64,000 bases of DNA from an uncultured Lachnospiraceae bacterium (GTDB lineage: Bacteria > Bacillota > Clostridia > Lachnospirales > Lachnospiraceae). The notes below the pieces were generated by a model. That model was not told the origin of the DNA and searched no databases. It saw nothing but the letters and a program-made list of their open reading frames with translations. The position numbers and the translations under genes were made by a program. The stretch's first letter is position 1. Each line of letters opens with the position of its first letter. Below, piece after piece: positions 54,708 to 63,257 of the stretch. The stretch covers positions 186,001 through 250,000 of the forward strand of contig CATLHM010000002.1 of assembly GCA_949949005.1 (NCBI GenBank). The letters run 5' to 3'.

Positions 54708-55571
54708 TTAAACGATCGGAGGCTTTTTCTTCCTCCCCCTCACCACAAGGTCGCAGATTAGTGCCCCCATAAACAGCAAAATAGCCAGCACCTGGGATAC
54801 CGGATAGGTTGTGCCGGGTATGAAGAGCTGATCTGTCCGGATTCCTTCGATCCAGGCTCTCCCCAGGCCATAACCGCCCAAATAAAGAAGGGCTATCTCT
54901 CCCTCAAATTTTTTATGCTTCCAGTACACAAGCATCAGCAAAAGGACGCACAGGTTCCATAAGCTCTCATATAAGAAGGTAGGATGCACCTGGATATAAT
55001 TGAGCCCTTCTCCCATATGGGCCAGGATAGATTCGGAGATATCCCTCTCTCTTACCGCCGCCACCGGAAGCCGCATAGCCAGAAGATTGTCTGTGTACTC
55101 TCCGAACACCTCACGGTTCGTAAAGTTCCCCCACCTTCCAATGATCTGTCCCAGAATCAGCCCTGTCACGGCTGTGTCCGCCATTCGCAGGGCGTTCTGT
55201 TTCTTGAGCGCCGCATACACAAACAGTGTGGTAAACCCGGCAATTACACCCCCGTAAATAGCCAGACCACCCTCCCTGATGTTAAAAATTTTCAGAAGGT
55301 TATCTTTGTACATGTCCCACTCAAATATCACATAGTAAATCCTTGCGCCGATCACGGAGAGGATCACCGCATAGATGGAAAAATCCCAATATAAATCCGG
55401 ATCCTGTCCTGTAACCTTTGCCTGCCTTGCCGCCATCAGGATTCCGGCGATCACTCCCATACCGATAATTACCCCGTAAAGGGCGATCTCGAAACCGAAT
55501 ACCGTAAAGCTTTTGGGCACGTTTCTTAAATAGATCCCAAGGTTGGGAAATGCTATGTCCATGATTTCCAT
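54708..55571 (-). CDS. lgt: Prolipoprotein diacylglyceryl transferase
   Basis: Attaches diacylglycerol to the lipobox cysteine of prelipoproteins. The 287-residue protein has about seven membrane helices and the essential signature IGRWGNFTNREVFGEYTD (Arg and Asn contacts), preceded by GGLAIYGGVIAG and followed by HPTFLYESLWNL and GLGRAWIEGIRTDQL. ATG 55569-55571 follows GGAGG by 12 bases; the second ATG at 55562 is possible. Confidence 0.96.
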   Translation of the reverse strand: MEIMDIAFPNLGIYLRNVPKSFTVFGFEIALYGVIIGMGVIAGILMAARQAKVTGQDPDLYWDFSIYAVILSVIGARIYYVIFEWDMYKDNLLKIFNIREGGLAIYGGVIAGFTTLFVYAALKKQNALRMADTAVTGLILGQIIGRWGNFTNREVFGEYTDNLLAMRLPVAAVRERDISESILAHMGEGLNYIQVHPTFLYESLWNLCVLLLMLVYWKHKKFEGEIALLYLGGYGLGRAWIEGIRTDQLFIPGTTYPVSQVLAILLFMGALICDLVVRGRKKKPPIV

Positions 55572-55596
55572 ATTTCCAAGCTACCTCCCTGCCGCA

Positions 55597-55623
55597 TTTT
55601 GCAGCAATGCAGTGCGAAATTCG
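55597..55623. repeat. Short dispersed repeat (TGCGAAAT core), copy 1
   Basis: This 27-base stretch upstream of lgt shares 22 of 27 bases with 63190-63216 upstream of the glycosidase gene, including the core TGCGAAAT. The surrounding 90 bases are rich in TGCAATT-like words (for example GCTGCAATTCC at 55662-55672). Confidence 0.55.
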
Positions 55624-55680
55624 ATTTTGCAATTTGGTAATACAATTGAATGCTGCAATTCCTTTCGCATCTGCGATCCT

Positions 55681-56778
55681 TTATACATTAAAGCGGAAGA
55701 GGATCACATCCCCGTCCTTCACCACATAGTCCTTTCCTTCCATACCCACCAGCCCCTTTTCTCTGGCAGCCGCAAGGGAGCCTTCCCTGAGCAGATCCTG
55801 ATAATTCACCACCTCTGCCTTGATAAAGCCTCTCTCAAAGTCGGTATGTATCTTACCCGCGGCCTGGGGTGCTTTGGTCCCAAGCTTAATGGTCCATGCC
55901 CTGGTCTCGTCCTCCCCTGCGGTCAAAAAGCTGTGGAGGCCCAAAAGGTGATAGCTGGCTTTGATCAGTTTTTCAAGGCCAGACTGGGAAAGCCCCAGAT
56001 CCTCTAAGAACATGGCTCTCTCATCCTCGTCCAGCTCTGCGATCTCCTGCTCGATCTGGGCGCAGATCACAAAGACCTCGCTGCCATTTCCGGCGGCAAA
56101 TTCCCGCACTGCCTTTACGCCCTGATTGTTTGCCCCGTCGTCCGCCAGATCGTCCTCTCCCACATTTGCCGCAAAGATCACCGGCTTGCTGGTCAGCAGG
56201 TTAAAGGAGGCAAGAAGAGCCGCCTGATCCTCATCCTCCGGCTCAAAGTTTCTGGCAGGCTTTCCCGCCTCCAAATGGCTTTTAAGCGCATCCAGAAGAG
56301 CCGCCTCCCCGGCCAGGGTCTTGTCCATCCGGGCTGCCTTTCCGGTTTTGGCAATTCTGCGCTCTAATACCTCCAGATCGGAAAATATCAGCTCTAAGTC
56401 TATGGTCTCAATATCCCTTAAAGGGTCGATACTGCCGTCCACATGCACCACGTTGGAATCCTCAAAGCAGCGCACCACATGAACCACCGCGTCCACCTCC
56501 CTGATATGGCTCAAAAACTGGTTGCCAAGGCCTTCTCCCTTGGAAGCCCCCTTTACCAGCCCGGCAATATCCACAAATTCGATTACCGCCGGGGTTACTT
56601 TCTTAGAGTGATACATATCCCCGAGAAGCTTTAGCCGCTCGTCCGGCACCACGGCTACTCCTACGTTGGGGTCGATGGTACAGAACGGGTAATTGGCGGA
56701 TTCCGCCCCTGCTTTTGTCAGTGAATTAAATAAGGTGCTTTTGCCTACGTTGGGCAGGCCTACAATGCCTAGTTTCAT
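55681..56778 (-). CDS. ychF: Ribosome-binding ATPase YchF (Obg family)
   Basis: A 365-residue P-loop protein that prefers ATP. Motifs: G1 [12 protein letters not shown] (7-18), G3 [20 protein letters not shown], the altered G4 FAANVGEDD, a helical arm (about 130-180) and a C-terminal TGS domain ([18 protein letters not shown] ... [42 protein letters not shown] region). The ATG at 56778 follows AAGGAGGATATATAGAAAA. The decayed mobile element starts only about 65 bases upstream. Confidence 0.97.
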   Translation of the reverse strand: MKLGIVGLPNVGKSTLFNSLTKAGAESANYPFCTIDPNVGVAVVPDERLKLLGDMYHSKKVTPAVIEFVDIAGLVKGASKGEGLGNQFLSHIREVDAVVHVVRCFEDSNVVHVDGSIDPLRDIETIDLELIFSDLEVLERRIAKTGKAARMDKTLAGEAALLDALKSHLEAGKPARNFEPEDEDQAALLASFNLLTSKPVIFAANVGEDDLADDGANNQGVKAVREFAAGNGSEVFVICAQIEQEIAELDEDERAMFLEDLGLSQSGLEKLIKASYHLLGLHSFLTAGEDETRAWTIKLGTKAPQAAGKIHTDFERGFIKAEVVNYQDLLREGSLAAAREKGLVGMEGKDYVVKDGDVILFRFNV

Positions 56779-56824
56779 TTTTCTATATATCCTCCTTAAA
56801 AACCTTGATTTTATCGGGTTTTCA

Positions 56825-56884
56825 CCTCTTAAGGCTTTGGTTACGTACCAATACGTACCAATTTTTTCAAACCACCTTAAGAGG
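56825..56884. repeat. Att-like junction: tandem TACGTACCAA inside an inverted repeat
   Basis: TACGTACCAA occurs twice in tandem (56842-56851 and 56852-56861), flanked by CCTCTTAAGG (56825-56834) and its complement CCTTAAGAGG (56875-56884). It lies right at the 3' end of the broken integrase gene, where Tn916-type elements end, so it is a candidate attachment junction or arm-type site set. Confidence 0.45.
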
Positions 56885-57289
56885 CGCCGCTATCATTTCA
56901 ATTTCTTTATGTTCCTGCACAGAAAAACGTATTCTGACCATTCCGTTACAGGGATTTTTCATAATTACATCATTCTGATATGCATAATCAAGCATATTAA
57001 ACAATGTTATCCTTGCCTGATAAATCAGTTTCTTACCGTATTATAGCGCACCGTCCGCTTTTTCATGCTGATCCAGTAGCCAAACCACGCTTTTACCGTC
57101 ATTTTTTCCGGAAAGTTCAGATTGCTATGCTCGTCCTGATACTGTGAATCTGCCAGCCACTGCCTGCAGTTTATGGAACAGTTTCTGTTTCCGTTGTCCG
57201 TATTTAGTGGTAAACCTGCCAACATAAAAGCCATCTGACCTTTGGCTTATTCCAACATCAAGTTCCTTTCCTTTTAAATCTTTCCCCAT
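56867..57289 (-). pseudogene. int: Tyrosine integrase of Tn916 type, internally deleted
   Basis: The start (MGKDLKGKELDVGISQRSDG, then FYVGRFTTKYGQRKQKLFHK) is the arm-binding domain of Tn916-family integrases. The frame shifts near 57170, after which RQWLADSQYQDEHSNLNF and MTVKAWFGYWISMKKRTVRYNTVRN continue the core-binding region. A second shift near 57022 leads to KLIYQARITLFNMLDYAYQN and DVIMKNPCNGMVR. The whole catalytic domain with the Arg-His-Arg-Tyr residues is gone, yet the C-terminal tail (HKEIEMIAAPLKVV) and stop at 56867-56869 remain. It cannot encode a working recombinase. Confidence 0.85.
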
Positions 57290-57387
57290 AGTAAAAGCTC
57301 CTTTCAAAAAAGAGCCTTAACACCTTTTATAGTATAGCATATCAAGGCTCAAAAGTAAATTAAGGAGTTTTTGCGGATTTTCAGTGA

Positions 57388-57585
57388 CTATATTTCCAAC
57401 GCGCTGCTTAAAAAATGCTCAAACTCCCTGCGCTTTACAAGTTTCTTTTTTCCTACATACAGTACAAAACTGCAACATGGCGTCTTTAACAATTCTTCTA
57501 TACGGCTGATTCCGATATTGGAATATTCCGCTGCTTCCTTAATCGTCAAATTAGCTTTCTCCCAAATCGGCACTTTCTCCGTCAT
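57388..57585 (-). CDS. xis: Excisionase of Tn916 family
   Basis: A 65-residue winged-helix protein that directs excision together with Int. The sequence PIWEKANLTIKEAAEYSNIG followed by VLYVGKKKLVKRREFEHFL is the typical pattern, and its length is complete. The ATG at 57583-57585 starts MTEKVPIWEK; the frame is open upstream to 57627. It is intact but has lost its partner integrase. The 250 bases between it and the antitoxin gene hold nothing I can identify. Confidence 0.85.
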   Translation of the reverse strand: MTEKVPIWEKANLTIKEAAEYSNIGISRIEELLKTPCCSFVLYVGKKKLVKRREFEHFLSSALEI

Positions 57586-57835
57586 TATCGTCCATATGTC
57601 TACTGCCCTCATTTCCTCCGGTGACATCCACAGCCTTCTTATATAAATACAGGCAGAGGAAGGGATTTCCTATCCTAAATACTTCGGCGCATTTCCCCGT
57701 CCGTCTGCCGTTATGTTGCGTTATCCTGTTACTTTCCCGCTATCACAAGGAACCTCCCATGTTTCCCATACACACGCCTGTCACAGATGGCAAGGGTGAT
57801 GTTCTACTTCTATATTCAGAATCTACCTTACATAA

Positions 57836-58129
57836 CTAACCTTTAGCCGGACTTTTAGGAACAAACTCCAATTTCAACGTCATTCCCATTCCGTCTGCCA
57901 GACGCTTTAACAGTTTAAGGGATGGATTTCTGGTTCCGTTTTCAAGTTTGCTGATATCTGCCTGATTGATTCCTGTCCTTTCCGCAAGTTCGTTTTGGGT
58001 GAGATTTTGCGAAATCCTTGCATCCACCATTGCCCGGATCACATCCATTTCCGGTTGAATATCCTCCCACTCTTTTCTGAATTCATCATCTTGCAGTTGT
58101 TCCTTTAAAAATTCCTGAAATTCACTCAT
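57836..58129 (-). CDS. HigA-like helix-turn-helix antitoxin
   Basis: A 97-residue XRE/HTH protein: acidic N-terminal helix (EFQEFLKEQLQDDEFRKEW) then the DNA-binding domain ARISQNLTQNELAERTGINQADISKLENG (about 38-66) and a short C-terminus. It overlaps the end of the toxin gene by 8 bases, in the toxin-first order typical of HigBA. It would bind the toxin and repress the pair. Confidence 0.88.
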   Translation of the reverse strand: MSEFQEFLKEQLQDDEFRKEWEDIQPEMDVIRAMVDARISQNLTQNELAERTGINQADISKLENGTRNPSLKLLKRLADGMGMTLKLEFVPKSPAKG

Positions 58130-58514
58130 TTCCTTTCACCCTCTCCAAATAATCCTTACGATACAATTTTGCAAGCCTTATTTCCTGTTTTGGCGTCTCC
58201 TGCGTTTTCTTAATTAATCCATTTGTCATTACAATTTTCTTACCATAGTAGAAAAAATATAAAACTCTTGTTATATCTGTTCCCAGTTTTCCACGCATTT
58301 CAAATATTCCATCCTTCAAATGTTTACTGTATGGCTCTCTTAATTGATTTCCCTTTTCCTCCAGCACGTTAATGATTCCCAAAACTTTTGCCCGCATTTT
58401 TACATCCAAGCCAAGGATAAAATCTTTCGCCGGTTTTTCACCGTTATCTTTAGTATAAAACGCCTTAGCAAACCGTTTTTCGTCCTGAATATAAGTAGGG
58501 AAAAATTTCAACAT
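58122..58514 (-). CDS. RelE/HigB-type toxin
   Basis: A 130-residue toxin of the phage-derived Gp49/HigB group: KDFILGLDVKMRAKVLGIINVLEEKG, LREPYSKHLKDGIFEMRGK, TRVLYFFYYGKKIVMTNGLIKKTQETPKQEI. Family members cut mRNA on the ribosome. The N-terminus (about 1-20) is not well conserved and there is no clear binding site at the ATG 58514, so the true start may be a few codons later or damaged by the nearby junction at 58534. Confidence 0.85.
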   Translation of the reverse strand: MLKFFPTYIQDEKRFAKAFYTKDNGEKPAKDFILGLDVKMRAKVLGIINVLEEKGNQLREPYSKHLKDGIFEMRGKLGTDITRVLYFFYYGKKIVMTNGLIKKTQETPKQEIRLAKLYRKDYLERVKGNE

Positions 58515-58533
58515 GCTGTTGCAGATATTACCC

Positions 58534-59046
58534 TTACCGCTTCCTCAAAGTCGAAGGCGAAATACTTTCCTCCCCCATACGGTAGAAATCATGCAATACC
58601 CGCAAGCGTTCCACGCCATCTAAGGTGACAAGGCCGCTGCCCTGCTTCCCTTCCGAGATTTTCTTCTCCACAATCCGGTTGTAGCAGTCACGCTCCGCAT
58701 CGTTCCCATCGCACTTTTTCTGGAATAAGACCTTCTCCCGCAAGGCTTTCATGTTCCGTTTTTTATTGTTGATGGTAATTTTGAGCTCCACATCCATGGT
58801 GTTCAGGAATTTACAGTAGCTTTCACCCCACCTGCTCCCTCTCATATTTTCATAGCAGAATATCGATTTATCGTTTCTTTTTTTATCATGATTTCCAACC
58901 GATTTTTTATCCGCTCTTTCCGTGCCTGCAGAGAAGGCCATCGCCGCCAGCGGCACAATCACCATATTTTTCAGAAAACGGAAGTATACCGTGTAGATGA
59001 TGAAAAATCTGCATATCAGTATGGTAAGATTGTTCGTCACAAGCCA
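58534..59046 (-). pseudogene. Fragment of a conjugation ATPase (VirB4/TraE-like)
   Basis: The reading frame contains a hydrophobic segment (FFIIYTVYFRFL, IVPLAAMAF), then SYCKFLNTMDVELKITINNKKRN, NMKALREKVLFQKKCDGNDA, CYNRIVEKKISEGKQG and TLDGVERLRVLHDFYRMGEE, which resemble parts of VirB4-type ATPases of clostridial conjugative elements. The last two parts are joined by a deletion, and no Walker motifs remain. It is fused in frame to the broken GH28 gene on its upstream side. Confidence 0.55.
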
Positions 59047-59048
59047 CT

Positions 59049-59440
59049 GCTCCACGTTGTCAACCCATATGTAGGAAGAATCCAAAAATGCGGTAGTCCA
59101 TGCGGCCGCATTATAAAGCTGCACATTACTGATATGGATTTTCCTGTTCCTGCGCATAAATCCAGCAGCGGTCAATATTATGCTCATTTCGATACCGGTT
59201 ATAATGGGTGTCCGTCCCGTACTGCGAGATGTCCGGGCTTGCCAGCAATATGGCCGATTGATCAATCTCCAGCCTGACACCACTTTTTATATAGAGTGTT
59301 CCTGCCACATATACCCCGCCTTCCACAAGTACCGTTCCACCGCCCGCCTCACAGCACAGATTGATACATTCCTGTATGATCTCGGTATTGCAGGTATCCA
59401 CATCCCCTACAGCACCCTTTTCTTTAATGTTAATTATCAT
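59049..59440 (-). pseudogene. Glycoside hydrolase family 28 (polygalacturonase-like), broken
   Basis: The N-terminus MIINIKEKGAVGDVDTCNTE, EIIQECINLCCEAGGGTVLV, then GGVYVAGTLYIKSGVRLEID is the first beta-helix turn of GH28 pectin-degrading enzymes. After DRCWIYAQ (near 59150) the frame changes and RKIHISNVQLYNAAAWTTAF, LDSSYIWVDNV follows, with roughly 70 codons missing. The catalytic Asp residues lie further C-terminal and are lost where the conjugative fragment begins. The ATG at 59440 is 120 bases after the solute-binding protein fragment, which suggests one former operon. Confidence 0.75.
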
Positions 59441-59559
59441 TTTCGTTTTCTCCCCTCCCTGTCTTTCTTCTGTTTCTTCGACGGTTTCATGAAGAGGAAC
59501 TGCATTCTGATTTCCTCATCCTGCAGTTCCCCAATTTCCTACCCTATGAAGCTGAAAAT

Positions 59560-60174
59560 TTATTTTGCGACGTATTGGTCCGCCTCACCCTGCATAAAAC
59601 TCATAATCGCATCAAGGCCTGCTGCCTTCTGGCTGTCAATATACTTCTGCACAGCTGTATCCACATCATCCCCGTTTGTGATGCCCGCAAGAAGGAGCTT
59701 TCCCTGCTCATCATAAAGCTGGTCTCTTTGCGCAAGCTCCGTTTTAATCGAGCCGGTGTCAGGATTAAAGCCGGTCAGAGGGGAAACCACAAGGCTTTCC
59801 TTTTCCAGCCATTTATGCTCCGCATCCAGCGCCTCCTGGGTAATGATTCCTGAGGGCTTATTAAACTGCTGCCTTACAAAGGGCCAGTTAAACCATCCAA
59901 GGTAAACGGAGGTTGCCGCATCCTGGCCTTCCGGATACTGCAACGCTCCGGTTTCATCCTTTACGTAAGTCTCTCCCTCCACCCCATACATAAACATATC
60001 ATAAGCCTCTTCATCCGTATTTAAGAGTTCCAGGAGCATCAAAAGCCTTTCGGGGTTTGCAGCATTCTTATTGATTGCAAAGGCGTTATTTAACGGGGAA
60101 TCCTTCCTGTACTTTCCGTCCGGATAAAGTTCTGCCCAGCCATACTCTGTGCCGTCCACGTTAAAGGTAACGCC
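59560..60174 (-). pseudogene. C-terminal part of an ABC sugar solute-binding protein
   Basis: About 205 residues corresponding to the C-terminal half of LplA/YtcQ-type binding proteins (usual length about 500-560): GTEYGWAELYPDGKYRKDSP, NAFAINKNAANPERLLMLLE, YLGWFNWPFVRQQFN, and the usual C-terminal helix YIDSQKAAGLDAIMSFMQGE. The signal peptide, lipobox and N-lobe are missing; an in-frame TAG at 60175-60177 precedes GVTFNVDG. The protein would have served the permease at 63258 onward. Confidence 0.8.
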
Positions 60175-60189
60175 CTACTGTAAATTGTA

Positions 60190-60224
60190 CCCCTTGCAAT
60201 TCACCATTTCTGAATTGCAGGGGG
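60190..60224. repeat. 14-pair hairpin at the truncation point of the solute-binding protein
   Basis: CCCCTTGCAATTCA (60190-60203) pairs with TGAATTGCAGGGGG (60211-60224) with one T-G wobble and a 7-base loop. No T-run follows, so it is not a standard terminator. It marks the junction between the truncated gene and the Rpn gene and may be an end of the inserted sequence. Confidence 0.6.
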
Positions 60225-60273
60225 TGCAAAGACAATACCGTCCGCATTTTTTATTTTGGAAACAATTTGAGAT

Positions 60274-61206
60274 TCAGTCAATCAAATGGTATTCCTTATA
60301 CAACCGCTTTCTTGATTCCTCATCTGAAATGTGGTCCAGGTCGCTGAGCCTGCCATCCCTCTTTAAAAAGCCGACAAGCGTTGCCAGCAGATTTTCGCCT
60401 TCCTGCATCCCTTTCTGCATCCATTCATTCATAATGCTCTGTCCCAAGCCGCTCATCTCATCCACTCCCTTCAATACCTTTTCATTTCCTTCAATATCCA
60501 CATATTCTGCAATCTTTTCTTTGTCGCAGTGAAACACTCCCGACAGATAATCAAAGATCGGGGCATCTGCCTTCTTTCCCCTGCGGATTATGATCACATC
60601 CATCAGGTCATACTCTTCCTCCGGCTCCTCTGCTTTCCCTATCATATCTGTTTTTTTGATAGAGTACATCGTCACCGTATTCTGTAGGCTGGCCGGGATC
60701 CTCTCATTACAGATCCAGATACTGTAGGCTTTCTGGATCTTCCCATAATCCGTCTGCTCTGTCAATGTGCCCAGCTGATAGCTGATCTCCCTTGCGGCAT
60801 AATAGATTGCCCTCTTTATGACCGGATAGGATGGGGATGTGGGCCTGTAGTTGTTCTGAACCTCCAGGTCAATATGCAGGTGTATGCACAGGCTCTCATT
60901 GCTGAGCATGGGGTTCACTGACTTAAAATGTGTGTCATACCGGATCAGCTTATCGCTGGGTGAACTCATTTCCGTCTGCAATTGCTCTACCTCTGCCGGA
61001 ATATCTCCCACGGGAATGTCCCGGATACTGTCCGCATCGATATACCGGATAATTTCTTCCACGGTGGAATTTTTATACTCCGGCACTACTTCTTTCAATA
61101 CCGGCGCTATGATCTCCCTGTTCTGGAACAGCTTTTTGCATGCGTTGTCATATTTGCTTCCGATCGCTTCTGCGGACTCTATTGCAATTTCCGTCTCTCT
61201 TCTCAT
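60274..61206 (-). CDS. Rpn family recombination-promoting nuclease / putative transposase
   Basis: A 310-residue protein of the PD-(D/E)XK-type Rpn/YhgA group. Typical parts are SKYDNACKKLFQNREIIAPVLKEVVPEYK at the N-terminus, the catalytic-type ICIHLHIDLEVQNNYRP (D-ExQ), PVIKRAIYYAARE, and the C-terminal GLGQSIMNEWMQKGMQEGE. E. coli relatives make double-strand breaks and stimulate RecA-independent recombination. It sits between a truncated solute-binding gene and a glycosidase gene, so its arrival may have caused the truncation. Confidence 0.88.
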   Translation of the reverse strand: MRRETEIAIESAEAIGSKYDNACKKLFQNREIIAPVLKEVVPEYKNSTVEEIIRYIDADSIRDIPVGDIPAEVEQLQTEMSSPSDKLIRYDTHFKSVNPMLSNESLCIHLHIDLEVQNNYRPTSPSYPVIKRAIYYAAREISYQLGTLTEQTDYGKIQKAYSIWICNERIPASLQNTVTMYSIKKTDMIGKAEEPEEEYDLMDVIIIRRGKKADAPIFDYLSGVFHCDKEKIAEYVDIEGNEKVLKGVDEMSGLGQSIMNEWMQKGMQEGENLLATLVGFLKRDGRLSDLDHISDEESRKRLYKEYHLID

Positions 61207-61308
61207 TTTTCCTCTTTTGCTTTTTCGTGGTTTCTACCTTTACGGTTTTCTTTCTACAATATAATTATATGAAAAAAGAACGTAATTTACAAGGTTATCC
61301 TTCATTTT

Positions 61309-63180
61309 TTACACACATCTGCCTGTGAGCGCAGCGGTATCCTCCCTGTTTTTCAGGTAAAAATACAATCCCCAATCCTGGTCATTGGCATAGGGATCGT
61401 AAAATTCCCCCTCCCTTCCATTGATTTTAAACGGATAAATATAAGCGCAGGACGCCCTTCCGTCCGCAAAGATCATCGGCAGCACCGCCCTTCTGGCATT
61501 CTCCGCCCTTTCCAGATAGCGGCTGTTTCCGGTAAGCCTTCCGTACAGTTCAAACACATTTCCGGTAAGCGCACTCCAGTAATGGGGGAAAGTATCCCCG
61601 AAATATCTCCTTTTGCCAAACCAGTACCCATCCCAATGCCGGATTGCCACTTCATAAAGGTGATAATCCGGCTGCATTCCGTTAAAAAGTTCCAGTATCT
61701 GTATCTGGCGTTCTGCCGCTGTTAAATACCTCTCTTCCATTGTCAGCGCATACACGGACAACAGAATATCCGCCGCAGGCGCAACAATGCTCTGCTCATA
61801 ATTGACTTCGCTTGCCGGATAGCAGGTATCCCGCTCACAGATCCTGTCAGCATGTTCCCTGTAAAGCAAGCGCAATTCCTCCCTTTCCGCTTCCATTCCT
61901 GCACAGGCAAGTTCTCTGTCCAGCAGCAGGATTGGCAGGTCTATAGGGTAAAAGTCTTTTCCGCCCTCCTCATAAAACCGCTTCACAATCCGGTACGCAT
62001 ACAAAAGTTCCCTGTCATCCTTCTGAAGCCTGTACTGCTCCGTAAAAAACGTGGCTGCCCACGGCGCATTGTACAGACGCCGATAGCTGCCATCCCTGCC
62101 CATATCGTTATACACCTTTCCGGTGTCGGAATCCACCAGTTCCCGCAGCACATACTCCCTGTATTCATCAAGACTGTCCCGAAGCAATGGATTTTCTTTT
62201 CCGCTCCGGCCGGACAGATAGCGGGTAAGTAAAACCCCCATACCGATACGCTCCCTGCCGCCGTTATAATCATTCTCCGGCCTGTAGATACACATCTCTT
62301 CCTCGTTGTCATAAGCCAGAAAAGCGCCCTCCAGTTCCCTGGTGCTGCCATGGTACTGCTGATGCTCTGCCAGAAACATACATCGCTTCTTTGCCAGCTC
62401 CCCCGGCTCCTCCTGCACATAGGTCCTGCACCATGTCCTTACACCATCCGCCTGAATCTCAAATACCTTTTCTCCAATCTCCTGGGCCGTATATTCCAAC
62501 CGGTATTCCCCGTTTACTTCCGGCAGCTTTCTTCCGTCCACCGTAACCTGGCCTGCCGCAAACACCGGACATACCCGGAGCACATTTTTTTCATCGGGAA
62601 ACAGCACGTACCGGTCAGCCCGCACTGTAACAAAATGCGGGCAGTACTGCGAAAGCTTCCTGAAAAAATCCTCTTTCCCCTCATGACGGAAAATCATCCA
62701 TTCAAGCGCCACACTCTCCCCTGCCTTGATTTCCATAGGCGACGGATGAAGCAGAAAGCATCCCCTGTCGTTGCTCTGACTTACAAGATTACGCTCTATG
62801 CTGTAGCCCGAAAGACTGCCCTTCGTAAGCACCATTCCCAGATGGGGAGCCTGAGCGCCCATGCGCAGGGCACAGATATAGCTGATCTCCCCGCCGCAGA
62901 AAATGTGGGTGTGGCAGCGCTGTTCCATGCATATTTTGCTGCCCTCATATTTGTCCACCAGCGGGAACGCAATACTGATCGAAGTCTTATCGGTAAAATA
63001 GGGCTTTCGCCCGGGATTGGAAATCGTAATCTTTGTATAAACCTTATCCCCGTCTTTTTTGCTTGCTGCCGAGCCGCATAACTCTTTCGGGCACTTCACC
63101 TCTCCGTATGCAAAATCTTCCCTCAGCCAGTTCATCCCATATGGGTCATTGCTAAATACTAATTCCTTCACTTTAACCAT
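61309..63180 (-). CDS. Large glycosidase-like protein (six-hairpin type), family not certain
   Basis: A 623-residue protein without signal peptide, so probably cytoplasmic. The N-terminal half (about 1-265) is beta-rich (KITISNPGRKPYFTDKTSISIAFPL, IFCGGEISYICALRMG). The C-terminal half (about 280-615) looks like an alpha/alpha toroid with NDMGRDGSYRRLYNAPWAATFF, DFYPIDLPILL and FGDTFPHYWSALTGNVFELYG, as in six-hairpin glycosidases. I cannot name the family or catalytic acid with confidence. It lies between a sugar permease and a GH28 remnant, which suggests oligogalacturonide or rhamnogalacturonan breakdown. The ATG follows AAGGAAGG. Confidence 0.65.
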   Translation of the reverse strand: MVKVKELVFSNDPYGMNWLREDFAYGEVKCPKELCGSAASKKDGDKVYTKITISNPGRKPYFTDKTSISIAFPLVDKYEGSKICMEQRCHTHIFCGGEISYICALRMGAQAPHLGMVLTKGSLSGYSIERNLVSQSNDRGCFLLHPSPMEIKAGESVALEWMIFRHEGKEDFFRKLSQYCPHFVTVRADRYVLFPDEKNVLRVCPVFAAGQVTVDGRKLPEVNGEYRLEYTAQEIGEKVFEIQADGVRTWCRTYVQEEPGELAKKRCMFLAEHQQYHGSTRELEGAFLAYDNEEEMCIYRPENDYNGGRERIGMGVLLTRYLSGRSGKENPLLRDSLDEYREYVLRELVDSDTGKVYNDMGRDGSYRRLYNAPWAATFFTEQYRLQKDDRELLYAYRIVKRFYEEGGKDFYPIDLPILLLDRELACAGMEAEREELRLLYREHADRICERDTCYPASEVNYEQSIVAPAADILLSVYALTMEERYLTAAERQIQILELFNGMQPDYHLYEVAIRHWDGYWFGKRRYFGDTFPHYWSALTGNVFELYGRLTGNSRYLERAENARRAVLPMIFADGRASCAYIYPFKINGREGEFYDPYANDQDWGLYFYLKNREDTAALTGRCV

Positions 63181-63189
63181 CCTTCCTTG

Positions 63190-63216
63190 TTTTGCGGCAA
63201 CACAATGCGAAATCCG
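63190..63216. repeat. Short dispersed repeat (TGCGAAAT core), copy 2
   Basis: Shares 22 of 27 bases with 55597-55623. It lies 10 bases upstream of the glycosidase start codon, so it could overlap translation signals. Confidence 0.5.
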
Positions 63217-63257
63217 CGCCAGTTCCTAACCATTATAAAACGCCTGATCCGTTTTTT

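Larger units (their letters stand above)
56842..59046 (-). mobile_element. Decayed Tn916-type integrative conjugative element
   Basis: A 2.2 kb remnant whose parts share one direction: integrase pseudogene, xis, helix-turn-helix antitoxin with toxin, and a VirB4-like fragment. Everything else of a normal 20-50 kb conjugative element is missing. Its right edge runs into a GH28 gene near 59046, its left edge is the att-like sequence by ychF. Confidence 0.7.

Noticed and set aside
57621-57839. 72-codon plus-strand frame between xis and the antitoxin gene
   Set aside because: Opposite to all neighbours, no binding site, no recognisable family; composition looks non-coding.
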